A DNA stretch of 64,000 nt from Mya arenaria (Eukaryota > Mollusca > Bivalvia > Myida > Myidae): positions 17,848,406 to 17,912,405 of the forward strand of contig NC_069135.1 in the NCBI RefSeq assembly GCF_026914265.1, written 5' to 3'. The notes beneath the pieces are model-generated. The model saw only the letters and a list, made by a program, of their open reading frames with translations, did no database searches and was not told where the DNA came from. Position numbers and translations under genes: made by a program. This document shows, piece by piece, positions 48,190 to 60,877 of this stretch (positions within the stretch are counted from its first letter, which is position 1; every line of letters starts with the position of its first letter).

Positions 48190-48812
48190 CTGTATTAACT
48201 GTATGTAGCATATTGTTACACATATCGTTCTGTATTAAGCGTACTTGTAAAACATCACGTCCTGTATTAAGCGTACTTGTAAAACATCACGTCCTGTATT
48301 AAGCGTTTTTCTATCGCATTTCGTCCTGTATTAAGCGTACTGTTATCCATTTCGTCCTGTATAAAGCGTACTGGTATCGAATCTCGTCCTGTATTTAGCC
48401 TACTGGTATCGAATCTCGTCCTGTATTTAGCCTACTGGTATCGAATCACGTCCTGTATTAAGCGTACTGGTATCGAATCTCGTCCTGTATTAAGCGTACT
48501 GGTATCGAATCACGTCCTGTATTAAGCGTACTTGTAACGCATCTCGTCCTGTATTAAGCGTACTGTTATCGCATTTCGTCATGTATTAAGCGTACTGGTG
48601 TCGCATTTCGTCATGTATTAAGCGTACTGTTGTCGCATTTCGCCCTGTATTAAGCGTACTGTTATCGCATTTCGTCCTGTATTAAGCGTACTGTTATCGC
48701 ATTTCGTCCTGGGGTGTATTAAGCGTACTGGTGTTGCATTTCGTCATGTATAAAGCGTACTGTTGTCGTATCTCGTCCTGTATTAAGCGTATTGGTATCG
48801 CACCTCGTTAAG
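48190..48812 (+). repeat. 32-bp minisatellite
   Basis: About 19 units with consensus TCCTGTATTAAGCGTACTGG followed by TATCGCATCTCG, usually 31-33 bp. Neighbouring units share variants (AAAACATCACG pairs near the start, TATTTAGCC pairs in the middle, CATTTCG in the second half), showing local unit duplication. A single unit stands at the paralogous site 16941-16976. Confidence 0.93.
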
Positions 48813-51800
48813 GAACTTAATTTAAGAAAATGAACTTGTGTGTTATTGACTAGAACATTTCTTAGCTGCAGTTGACTATTTAAAAGTTTCCAATGACCAA
48901 TGAAGAAAGTGGTGTTAACCATTTTTCATTGTGTGATTTATAGCTGCATCGCAGAACTTTGTGTTTAATTCAACACGAATCGAAAGTGAACGATGAATGA
49001 AAACATGCACTTGCGGGTTATAGATATTACACACAAAACAAATGATGCTTGCTTTTCTAATGAACACATGAATTCTACAGGTGTCTGTATGGCTTTTAAT
49101 GTTATACAATAAGAAGTGGGTTTTGCGCTCTTGTGGCGAAAGGGCGAAAGTCATAAGTAGGTTTTGCGCTCTTGTGGCGAAAGTCATTAGACTGCAATGC
49201 ATCTAAAATTATTTTAGTTCATTTAGGCAAAACAAATAAGATATAATGATACGGTTTTTTATGAGCGTGCTAAGATCTAATATACTTACCAATCCTAGAA
49301 TTTACAGCAACATTGGAGGATAATCATCTTTAATAATAAGTTTTTATAGGAGAAATAATAAAAACCTAATAAGTGATAACCAAGATTTTTGATCGATGCT
49401 TGTCATATTTTTTCCTTAAATGTCATCTTTAAAAAAGTCAGTTTTCATCCATGTCAATCGGTTGAAGCTGTTCTTTGAAATCATTCAAGTACTCCAAAGA
49501 AAATGATTATCCGATTTAATCGATGGAGTTTATTGTATGAGTTCGTAATGCAATATCGTTACATATACAGACAAGAAAGGGGTATCACTTTTAAAATTCA
49601 AATACTTGTTCGATTAAGAAAGAGTCTGAATGTAATAATTTTTGATGTTTAATATTTTGCACCTTTAAATAAATATAATATACTAATCTTTGTTTAGAAG
49701 TATACAATATGCTCAGTACGTACATATATATGCTTTACGATCTATGAGGTAGATTCCCCTTTCATCTTATAAAATTCATATATCTAAGGTGCATGCAAAA
49801 TATCCTTTTATGTGAGTTCATGCTGGGCTTGTCCAGTCTAATCGCAATAGTGCTTTAACGTGACCTGTTTTTGGTGTAAGTGGGGGAAGGGCTTGGTGCG
49901 TGTGTGTAGGCGTGTGTGTGTTTTTGCATGTATAATGCGGCTATTCACTAAGTTTTAAGAACGGCAAATCTATCATCAGATTGGACATATAGACATTATA
50001 TTTTATTATCATCCTTATTGGTTCGTAACCGTTTCAATGCAGATTTGCATTTTACCTTATCAATTACATGTTACAACTTCAATTCAAAATCATCAGTAAC
50101 CTTTTTACAAGTGCCAGACAATACTGAGGAAAGAGGTTCTCAGCACTAGCAAAAAATGATATATCCTGACATATGAAGGCAATGATGTTGAAACATCAAT
50201 TGAAATCCGACAGTTCACAAAATGTTACCCGTTATTAGATGGTATTGGATGTATGTTCGGTGTCTGGCAGTTTCCAACATGCATGTGTTGTTGTAAAGTC
50301 ATTATTTTCCCCACTTATTGATACACATCATTGAATTATAGTGTTTTGAAGTGTTTTAAAGCAACTCTCCAGTATTGTTTAATGTTCCTCTGATAATACA
50401 AGATTATGTCTATGACAGATTCCTATATCATGGTTTGAAGGGGTGTTTTCATTGGTTTTAATGACGTAATTGGAAAAAGCATTCAAATGTTGTCCAGAGT
50501 GAAAGTAGAAATACCGCGACAAAAACGTTCGATTTGGATAAATTACTCAACGAGTTTTCAAACGTAGGAATGATATTTCAAGTGTCTTTTTGTAAGGCAT
50601 GCGCAAAGCTTGCATGTCAGTCTGTATTTGACGCGTTTTAGGGGGTGGGGGGGGAATTCCGTTGTTTTTCAACCTCCCGGTTCTTTCGTTATCGCAAATT
50701 TCAGTTTGTGGTCGGTGCATTTTCTTTGAATATGCCTTAAAGGACAATCTAACTAGCATAAAAGTATTTTTTCCTGTAGATGGAAATCTAACTTTATTAG
50801 ATGTGTAAACGTTATTAGATTATCTCCATTAAGTTAAGGATATTTTTTTAAATGACATATACGAGTATTCACTATCTTGACCAAAAAAATAATAATAAAA
50901 ACAAATAAAAAACATATATGACTGTATCCAGGCAAAGTGACGAGCACCTGTGGTAGACAAAAAAACAGGCAAAACGAAAGTGCAATTTTAAGTTGTTGTC
51001 ATATGTGCTATACCGTTTTATTACAATGTACAAGTGTATGTAATTATCTGTTTTGTGTAATCCATAAAGTCAATCAAATATATTTGACACAAATAACTCT
51101 TCTTTTTTCACTTTATTTGGAATATTACGTTTGCTGTTTTCATGACGGTAACAAGACAGTGCAATTGCAGAAGTCGGGTGTCGGACATAAATCAAACTCA
51201 AATGTGTTCGGATTGGTAATATTTTTTAGAAATTCGAATGTTTCGAATGTTCGTTATCTCGACTTTTTTTTGCTATGTCCCGACAAAGTCGACAGAACGA
51301 GTTTCGACTGTATACTAGTTTAATTTTGCTTTGTAAAAATATGGAAGAAATGAAAAATTCAAACAATATTTTTCTCTCTCGAACGTGTCTGTTCTTAACT
51401 TAACTACCATTCGTGATATATTCAAAGGAATTAATGCTTGATTGTTATCCAAACTATTAAAACCATTAATAGGTCGGATTTTCAGGATATAACTTGTACT
51501 TGAATGTAAGATATTAATTTGAATTTGACCGTCTCTTCTATCTTTAATATGTTCAATTAACACATTGGAATATCCTTTCAAAAACAATTAATTCACATTA
51601 ATATGTTTGTTTAACACTCTTTTTGTACTAAAATTGTGATTCTAAAACATTGTTTAAAATATCATGGTAAAGACCACATCAAATCACATTTAATATGTTT
51701 AAAATAGTAAGTAAAGTATGTTCAATTTAATCTAGATACACCCTCACGAAACGTTTGTTAAGAAACAGTCGACAGTGGCTCTGAATACGAGCATTTTTGG

Positions 51801-54800
51801 TCATAGAGAAACAACTGGGTTTCGTATGGTGGCAGTCTACCCCTACATCAAATCCTTCAACAGCTCATTATGTTGTCATATAAATTATCGATATCAAAAG
51901 TACATTTACCATTCATTGTATACGATTTTTACCATGACGAACGTTTCAAGCATTCTCCGGAAGGCAACCAGCCTTCAGATAGGTTATACGTCATTAGAAT
52001 ACAAATGATATGTGCAGGATAAATCGATTAACACTTTTATTAATTTTGTACACTTTTAATAACACCGAATTGACACTACTAGTATGCAATGATTTATTAA
52101 ACAGAGATTATAAATAGAAAAATACTATGATTTTACTAATTTGTTTCTTAAATGACATAATGTATATATCAAAAAGGTATCGATGAAATCATTGACATTA
52201 TACCAAGTTAACTTTGTGTAATTTTAAATGAAACTTTATCTGTTGCATGCTTGCATAAATGATGGATGAGTGACCTTGATTTTTTGTTAGGTTTTGTATA
52301 GTAGTAAATGAAATTCCTGTTAACGGAAATTTCCGTCCAACATTCAAACTTCAGTTTAAAAAGCCGTCAATGATGTACGTAATTACATATAAATCTCGCT
52401 AACCAACCCGGAATGCAAAGTAAACGTCCGACTTCCTGAGCGTGTGAACGTCTCTTAAAAATAAATAATTTAGTAAGCTTTTTCGAAGATTAAGTTCCGC
52501 TATTTGTTCTCGGAACTATCTATACTGTTCAACACTAATTGAATAATTGAATTGCTTACAAAAGCAGTGTTCAGAAAGGTATAATGATTGAGCACAGCTT
52601 TGTTGTGACATTCTGTGGTGAGATCAAACTAGTAAATGTAACGAACATGGACACATTCAGTTACAAAATATATGTTATAATAAAGCAAGAACTTCATAGA
52701 ACAATAGTAGTTTAATATAAATGCCAGCGTAATGAAAACAATAGTTACATGGTGAAATAAGCAGTAGTAAGTACACAGTATTGTATAATATTACCTTCTG
52801 CAGAAAACCCCGAGTGACAGAAGTGAAGGCCGAGCCCGAATGACGAGGCTCGACCTTAGGACAATTATACTCTAATGATGTTATTAAGCTCAACTTCTAC
52901 CAATCTAGGTCCTTTAAGCCTATTATTTACAAAATCTACTGCTGAGTATTTAAGAGGGTATTTTTAAGATAAATAAGTGTATTCAAACGTTAATTCGCAC
53001 AGTCCTTATTTAATAATTTTATGTTCAGTCCCTTTTCACGGTTTGTAAAACTACAAAGACAGAGACAGCTCTGGAAAATAATAAAGTATACAGAAATTGT
53101 TCGAAACAGAATGTTAGTCGGAAAGAATAAATAAACTATGAAAGTTAATTTATGAGCGAAAATTAAACACAATTTAATTGAAATATATGAATTGGTTACA
53201 CAAGTAACAGAACGTGTGTTAACTCATTGCACAGGCCTGTTTGTGTTATTTCCACAACAACACAATTCATTTTGAACTATGTTTGTGTCATGTAACGTAA
53301 ATGGTATTTTTGAAAGTCATTGAGTCAGTTTGCGTGATGAAACTGTTCAGTGATATATTGCTACAGTTGCAGAAGCCAGATGCGACATTCATTTTCTTCT
53401 ATGATAGTTGTTATCATTATCACGAAACGTCGATATTCTATCAGACGAAAACTCATTGCAGCAAAGTTTAGGAATGTTACGCATTATGTTTTTCACATGC
53501 AATGTTTAAAAGTAGATATCACGATACTTTATTTCGATTTGCGGTACTAAATTTTGTATGCATACGGCCTTAAAACGTGCCACCCTCATCAAAAGTGTTT
53601 CAATGGCAACCCATTGGTGCGTTGTACATGGTTTGAGCGTAAGAGACACCAACAATACAAACAAGACAAGATCTAGTACCAGGTCCCTTGTAAAAGTGTT
53701 TTATCTTCGCAATGAGGCAATAGAGGATTCTCACGAAACGTAACCGTCAAATTCACGTCGGTGTTTGAGCGACAATCGCGCCCGTATGTGGCGTTTCATG
53801 ATATTTATTGATTTATCACGATTTTTTAATTACAACGCTGACGAAAAACTGCATATATACAGGCGGCGTCATGAACGCAACTCATGTACCTGCGTATTTG
53901 CCTGTTACCATGGTGGTGGTGTGATGGTATTACATACTAGAATTATCGAATGATGAGTTTTGAAGAATACACTTAAAAAGGATTTAAGTGTGAATAGATA
54001 AATACTTTAAAGTGCAGCTAAACTGTGTCTAGATACGTTAAATGTGCGCGTATGTATAGCTCGCGAATAAATGTTAATACAAGTTAATACAACACCCTAG
54101 GCGGCCTGTTCAATTTCTCTTCGTCTACGCTACCATTGTAATTAAACATATTTAATGGCAACAATTGATATAAGATGTGATATTTAATCTTGATTCTTGG
54201 CAGAATTATTTAAAAAAAGCAAGCTGTAGGAGCCGGATACATTACATAGTGAATGCATCAAAGCTGGAAATAACATAATAAAAGTACATTGACAACTGCT
54301 GGAAGGTGATTTGTTATATACTAAAACATATAAAGAAATAACAGAATATACATGTAAATAGGTTAAAAGAACAATAGACAGGGAAATGTGTTGGCCTGAA
54401 AATGTTGTTTTAATACTGTTCTGATAGCACAGTGCCTAAATGCTGAATAAGATTTAACTATTTGTTAATACCATCTATATTATCTTGTTTGTATAAATTA
54501 TTGGTCTTTAAAACAAGTATTATACTTATTTATTGTAAATTAATGTAGTCAATTTTTACCTATACTTGAAGTATAATGAGACAGTTTGTTTGACGAGATA
54601 GTATGTGTAATCGAAATCAAAACGAACGTCTGAATTGTGTTTCATAAACCATTGTCGTTGTACAGGTATGTTCGATATTTATATCGGCGACAATAGCCGT
54701 TATGCGTTTTGTATTCCATTCAACTGTATTGTTTATATTTGTTTAAATGTTTATTATCTTTTAGATACAGTTACGTGTATCTTCTCTTGTTAAAGCGGAC

Positions 54801-54904
54801 AACAGTAGTTAAGTCAAGGGCTGCTGTGCTTTATGATTGCGTGTATGTGTGTGTGATCTCAAAAAAGGCAATTTTTAAAGATAACGACAAATGTCTTAGA
54901 AAAT
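48813..54904. other. Non-coding region
   Basis: No coding exon is supported. A short duplication, GGTTTTGCGCTCTTGTGGCG, occurs twice near 49119-49185. 49680-49760 resembles 19020-19100, the last sign of the USP-associated duplication. A G-run lies near 50641-50653. Confidence 0.45.
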
Positions 54905-55268
54905 GTTACATCTAATGGGGAGGTGTCGCTCAGAATTGTGTTCATCTGTTGCATACCTCAGTAAAGCAACATGAACTAATTGAATATGCATGTATCTTTA
55001 AAACAATTTTTATATAATGGACAGTTTTGTTTCTGATCATATATATGGAATTGAACACTATGTGCATTTTGTGGCTAGGTACTGTATATTATGGTATTAT
55101 TTTTTCAACTTTCCTCTGTTACATCTAATGGGGAGGTGTCGCTCAGAATTGTGTTCAGCTGTTGCATACCTCAGTAAAGCAACATGAACTAATTGAATAT
55201 GCATGTATCTTTAAAACAATGTTTATATAATGGATAGTTTTTTTCTGCTCATATATATGAATTCTGCT
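54905..55268 (+). repeat. Two-copy direct repeat, 213-bp period
   Basis: 54905-55055 and 55118-55268 are nearly identical, both starting GTTACATCTAATGGGGAGG and containing GCATACCTCAGTAAAGCAAC. The spacer ends with TTTTTCAACTTTCCTCTG, which recurs after the second copy near 55286. This is a recent tandem duplication. Confidence 0.9.
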
Positions 55269-56328
55269 GATACGATATATGGAATTTTTCAACTTTCCTC
55301 TGAATTTAGTATAAGTCATATGTTATATAACGAAGCATAACATTCAATTCCTATGTTGCAAGTCAATAGAAGAGGTTTATAGTTTATATTTTATATAACA
55401 AACAATTTACATTATTTTTACAGAATGCCAATCAGTGCTTGGTTTTTTGAACAGTGTTCAATGTTCTATACCTTTCTGTTATAAGTACTGCATGTATATC
55501 TGTAGGGTACTGGTCTTTTCTGTCATAGTTTTTGGACGGTACTGCGAAGCAGTGCCGTTCATATGTATCATGCTACTTTTCGACAGGCATGCATCATTTG
55601 GTCCCCGGCTTCATACCTCAAACAGAAGCGTCCAGGAACCAGTTTTAAACGGAAGTGCACGGCCAAATAAAATAAACGTTTTGGCCGCTATTCATAAGTA
55701 CGCGAGTCAAGTAGCGCCCAAAGGCGGCTGATTCATATTGTAAAATATATTCTTCGACTGTAACTCCACAATATTCACAGTGCATTGTTAAATAAAAACA
55801 CAATGGTTACACATGAATTGTTTGTAGGTTATACCTTACTCTTATGACACTAGTGTTTTATGAAAAACGTATTCAGATCGGCTTCTTTCAAAAAACATCG
55901 CCATTTGGAACTATCTTAGCAGGTGCGCGTTGTCTTGTGCTAAAAGGCTGAAACGAGAGCTGACCATATAAATGAAGAGGGAAAACGCTGGCCAGAAAAT
56001 TGAATTATTTCTGTTGAATTAATTTTTATGGGTTATTTTGATTTCCTTGTACTATTGAATGTATTATACCTGATTTATTATAAATATTTGTATAATTTAT
56101 AAGAGCGTTTAGTTAAAGATGGATGACTTTTTAATCATTTGTAGATATAGAAGTATCAATCTACATCTAGGCCACACCACGTGCATTAAATAAATTTCAA
56201 AACTCGGCGACCCATAAAACTTAAAAAAAAATCAAAATATTTTCATTCATTTTTTGGTCAGCCTTTTCCTCCATATTCATTGTTCAGCCCTTAGGTCTGC
56301 CTTTTAGTATTCAAGGAATTTGATTGAT
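55269..56328. other. Non-coding region
   Basis: A 98-codon frame at 55435-55731 has no recognisable domain and no clear start. Nothing else is supported. Confidence 0.4.
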
Positions 56329-56689
56329 ATGTTTCAAATGATGTATGAATACACATCGTCCCAAGCATCTTCCAATCATCGGCCGGCAAGTTTCGGTGAG
56401 TGACTACTTACAATAGAGTTTTCGAACGAATTTAGTTTGTTCTTTATTTTGGTATCTTGTTCTGATATTTTAAAAATGATATGTAGGAGCACATACAGTT
56501 GAAAAATTAGTTCGGTCAGTTATTAAGCTATAGATATCGTACTTTGTATGAAATTAGAAGTTTTGTTGCTGTTATTATTTTCGTTCACGGTTCAGTTAAA
56601 TATTTTCCTATTGACAGGAGTCCTACACACGCAGTCACAGAACAAAACAAGGACTATGAATGCGACTGACTCTAACGTCTATGTGTATA
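56329..56689 (+). CDS. Candidate two-exon coding start, unrecognised
   Basis: An ATG at 56329 opens a frame (MFQMMYEYTSSQ) that reaches a donor GTGAGT after 56395 in phase 1. The next plausible exon, 56618-56689, follows a TTGACAG acceptor, is open in exactly the needed frame, and ends at a GTGAGT donor. The joined peptide is short (about 46 residues) and no third exon was found; downstream is an inverted-repeat element and LINE debris. It could be a real 5' end, a decayed gene or chance. Confidence 0.22.
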
Positions 56690-56997
56690 GTGAGTATTAT
56701 TTTTGACATCTAAAACTTGAAATTATTGTGCATCAGCTTTGTATAGCCTGTCGCTCAGTATTTAACTGCATTTACACAAAAGTGTGCAATATAGTTGTTG
56801 TTTACATCCAAGTCCAAAAATAGACGTAGAAAGTAGGTTAAAGTAGTGTTACTCAATAGACTGCGTAACTATTACAGTTAATTTAGGTTTGATTTGTGTA
56901 TTAACTGTTTTTATTGCAAATGCTAAAAAATCATGGTGTTGCAAGTATCGAGTGTGCAATTACACAGCTCAGAAACAATTTATTCATTTGTTTTTTT

Positions 56998-57406
56998 AGG
57001 CCTGAAAAAAATACATTTGGCTCGGGTTACCCGACCCTACGTACGGTATAGGCGCCGACCCTACCGTTTTTATAGTCAGTTTGAAAAAAAAATGAAAACT
57101 GCAAAAATTAGCAAAACCCGGTATCTGTTAGAATAGAGAAGTTAGTGTATATAAAGACCAGTGGACCCATTCAGGGTCGATCATGCTTTTCTCTGAAGGG
57201 ATCTGTTGGTGTTTCATTGGCGTCGCACGTTACAGTAGTTTAAAACCTTAAATGCTTATACATAAGATAACTTTAACACCATTCTCCTATGATGAAAATG
57301 ACATTCCTATATAAAGCCTAATAAAATAAATAAATAAAAAAAGATAAATACCCTACCTATGTTTTAAAAGGATGTAACCCTAACCAAACGATTATTTTTT
57401 AGGCCT
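56998..57406. mobile_element. MITE-like element with AGGCCT terminal inverted repeats
   Basis: The left end, AGGCCTGAAAAAAATACATT, and the reverse complement of the right end, AGGCCTAAAAAATAATCGTT, continue into similar TTTGG..(C/A)GGGTTAC sequence. They match at roughly three quarters of about 33 positions. The interior is non-coding and includes a GGCGCCGACCCTACC stretch. Confidence 0.6.
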
Positions 57407-57477
57407 TACTGCCCACCAAAGGAAGCAACACTTTCAAATAATTCAGTTCTTTTCCAAGAACTCAAAAAAACAAACTA

Positions 57478-57725
57478 TTATAGGTCAAGATCGCTTTATT
57501 GGGAGATTTCAATTATGATCAAAATGAAAGGGCTTCTATTGCACACTATTATCATAGCCATTTCAATCTACGCCAGTTAATAGATTCAGTTACAACTGAT
57601 TACGGCTCATATTAATACCATATATGCACAAACTTGGATTCAACTTGTTTAAGATCTTACGGCACTCTAGAATCATACTTCTCTGATTACATACCATTGT
57701 ACCTGTACTGAAAGTAGACTAAATT
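57478..57725 (+). pseudogene. LINE endonuclease-domain relic
   Basis: In one frame KIALLGDFNYDQNE gives the GDFN catalytic motif of exonuclease-endonuclease-phosphatase domains of non-LTR elements. A FNLRQLIDSVTT-like segment and GTLESYFSDYIPLY follow. The usual SDH motif reads SDY, so the catalytic histidine is lost. A stop and a frame change lie between them near 57612. The fragment abuts the preceding inverted-repeat element. Confidence 0.6.
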
Positions 57726-57849
57726 TTAGTTAAATGCTTTAATATGATTGACAGTAAGTTACGAACTATGCTTCTTTGACTGAAAAAGTGCTCACAAAGG
57801 TAACAATGCACCTACCTGACTAATATAATAACTAGGTGTTTACACAATA

Positions 57850-58520
57850 CCACATTAAGAAGTCAGGGATGCGATTTGTCCGCGGATTCGTGGAATTCCG
57901 CTGACCTTATGGCCCTAGAGACCCCCCCCCCAAAAAAAAAAAAAAAAAAAAAATAATAATGACCCGGAAAAAAAATATTTGGTAGCTTTCAGTTGTTTAA
58001 GTTAATATTCAAGTTTGCTTCAAATTTAAAGTCAGGAGAGTCTAAAAAGCCATTTTTTCTCCTACAGCAGTGCGCTTTTGACCCAAAGAGCGCCCCATAA
58101 ACCCATGACCAAAATGTTTCAGCCCTCCGGCTGCCAGGTCAATCACATCCCTGAGAAGTCTGTATGAATATTTAACACCCCTGACATTGAAAGTTCCTCC
58201 TTTAAACATGACTAATAAATAGAGTAATATTTTCTTCTTATCAAAACTGATATTGTGCAAAACAATGTTTAATGTTTTTGTGTATCAATGACTAGGTAAA
58301 GCCCTCACTGGGGGCTGTATTTATTAAGCAACTTTGATTGAAGCCAGTGGTCGAAATTAGCACCAGCCCACAAGCCCTGCACTGGTAAAATGACTTCCGG
58401 GCTTGCTCAAATTCTGAATTTTATATAGAACGGCTTGTTCAAAAATATGATTCCATGCAATAGCATAAGAATTCGGGCTTGTTCATCCAAAAGTCTAATT
58501 TCGATGATAAGGATAAGGCT
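57850..58520. repeat. Dispersed repeat debris with C/A homopolymers
   Basis: It contains phrases I associate with widespread mollusc repeats: CGCGGATTCGTGGAATTCCG near 57880, a C10 A22-type run at 57918-57952, and GTGGTCGAAATTAGCACCAG near 58349. No coding support is seen. Confidence 0.4.
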
Positions 58521-58781
58521 AAGATCAATACTGAATACTGGCTCTGGTCTCAACATTTATCGATCACTGTAAAGCAACACTATTAATTAATTCAACCATT
58601 ATTTTATTATTTTTATTATCATTTTGAATTATTGATTTGAGTTGTTTTAATTTTTTTCCAGCATCTGTAGCAAAGTATTGACGCACTACAAATGAACCTT
58701 ATTCTTCAATTTCCACATAAAATCATTTAGCTGATCAATTGATAACATAGACATCGCCATTTTAAAATGAAACATATGTAT

Positions 58782-60033
58782 TTGCAGATGAATTCCGTCA
58801 ATATAGCCTTTGAAAAAAGAGGGCCATACTCCAGTCTTTGCCTGTGGGAATGTGGTGTACCACAGGAGGTCAGATGGCATTCCATGATGGAATACCATTT
58901 CTTACCAAATTCAGCAGGTCAAAAGTGCTCTTTAACATCCACAGACAGTATTTGGCAGACTAGGAACAAGAAATTCCACTACATGTAATAGCGGTTTGGT
59001 TGTGCATGAACAGCAAATGCATCCAGTGCTGGTTTGTTAACATGCAGGGGCTGTCACTGTCTTCCTTTAGGATAACAAGGATGTCAGTTTCCAGCAAAAT
59101 AATCCAGGTATGGAATCTTTCATATATAGTACATTTTTTAAATCTATTTTACCTTCAAATATAAATTTAATTACTGAAAAATATCTTACTATCAACTTGC
59201 TGATATATCAGTTTCTAAGTTTGCCCTAATCTCTTTCACACAGCCACCACTTACATGTATATAACTTTGCTTTTGTATAGTGCTAGTACATGTTTTTTGT
59301 GTTTCTGTTAATGTAAATCACTGAGTTTATTAAGCATTTTCTTCTTGTCTTCTAATGCAGGAAGAACCCCAGGTCTTACTGTTCAAGACGCAATGAGGTT
59401 CTGACCATCAGGCTCAAAGCTGTGGAGAAAGATGTCTGGCCGGGAGACATACTGATGTTATGCTTTACTGATGTTGTTGCCAACACCTACAAACCATTTA
59501 CTACAACTACATCAACGAACAATGTACTGATAATGCAGGTGAATATAATTTTAGAATAACCATCAGATATCTAGAAAATTTAAGCTGAGTGTCATTTATT
59601 TGGTACAAAAGCCTATGATCTTTTGTCAGATCAATAATCATACTTAAAACAACAAGCATCAATGCTGTTTGAAAACTTTTTTTCATTTTTGTTTCATTCA
59701 GCTTAAGATTTGTGTTTGTCTAGATGATACATCATACATTTTAAAAAAAACACTCGTTGCCAAATACAATAATTCTTTATTTTTTTCTCTAATTTCAGCT
59801 GTATTTCTTATTGATTGTTTAAAATATGTTAGTTGATAGGTATTTTGAAGTATAAGGTTTGAATTTATAATTAGCATATGTGAACATTTGCAGAAAATCT
59901 GAGCTACCTTTGTGAAAGAGGCCAAGAGAGGATTGGATGGTGGAGTTTCAGATGACACAATGCTGAATGTTTACACCCAGCTGATTTTGCTTCCTACAGG
60001 CAACAGAAGGAAGTATTCCCTTTTATTTTAAAC
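58782..60033 (+). pseudogene. Decayed multi-exon gene, unrecognised family
   Basis: The best exon is 59361-59538. It has a CTAATGCAG acceptor, a CAGGTGAAT donor and an open 59-codon frame (KNPRSYCSRRNEVLTIRLKA near its start, VWPGDILMLCFTDVV in its middle). The next, from 59894, follows a TTTGCAG acceptor and continues in the same phase (ATFVKEAKRGLDGGVSDD, then LILLPTGNRRK) to a stop near 60033, but a TGA at 59900-59902 breaks it. An upstream open stretch at 58782-58988 also follows an acceptor and ends in stops before a donor at 59107. Phase continuity argues for a real former gene. The family is not recognised. Confidence 0.4.
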
Positions 60034-60877
60034 AATTCAGTTTTAATGCCACCAATTTGTCAAGATAACATGTAACTGAACAGATTGAAATTACACCAAC
60101 TTCCTTCATTAACACAAACTATCTGTGTACCTGGACCATCAGCTTGAACAGTATACTACTTCAACTACCATTTCCTCATATTCAAACATTACTAGAAAGG
60201 TCTGAAAGGCAATCATACTAAATGAAGAATGATAAACTCCTGTGTTATAAAATCTGCTGCAACTTGAGATGACCAGTATGTACAGACAGTGCCAAATTTA
60301 TTGCATTTATTACTTGTGTCTTATCTGACAGTGCTTTATGCATAGATATTGTACTTGAAGTTAACCATGATTTTATTAAGATTCGATTTTTCACTCTGTA
60401 TTGATGTTCACATACTTCAATTTCTGTTGCCATACCAGTGTCACTAACAGATAGTCTAGATGAATTTGTTTTTATTTATTTCTACCACTGTTGTCTATGA
60501 ATATTTTCATATCATATTGTTAGTACACTTCATTATATACAGGGCAGTCAATGTCTTATTTCCGATAACAACTCAGCAATAAGCCTCTTGACATTTCTGC
60601 TTTGAATTGTCTATATATTTTTCATTTCTTTCTAAGTTTGAAGTCTAATCACTGTTAAAAAACAGGCTCTAATTATGGCTGCCTAGAAATGTCTTCCAAA
60701 TTGATAATTAATTAAAATAACAAAAACCTAATGCCCTTATGGAAACATATTCCAAACATTCCTTAACAGCTATGAAATTATTTTTGGACTAACCTTTTTG
60801 CAGTTTACAGCCTTAAACAAATCAAAATTTCCCCCCAACCAAATGCACTGCTTAACCTATAAATAAATGATTTTTAG
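60034..60877. other. Non-coding region
   Basis: No coding exon or clear repeat is recognised. Confidence 0.4.

Noticed and set aside
48190..48812. CRISPR-like array
   Set aside because: Units are contiguous 32-bp tandem copies without unique spacers, in a eukaryotic genome; it is a minisatellite.
55435..55731. 98-codon + strand frame
   Set aside because: No ATG near its start, no recognisable domain, no convincing splice sites that require it. Kept only as a note.
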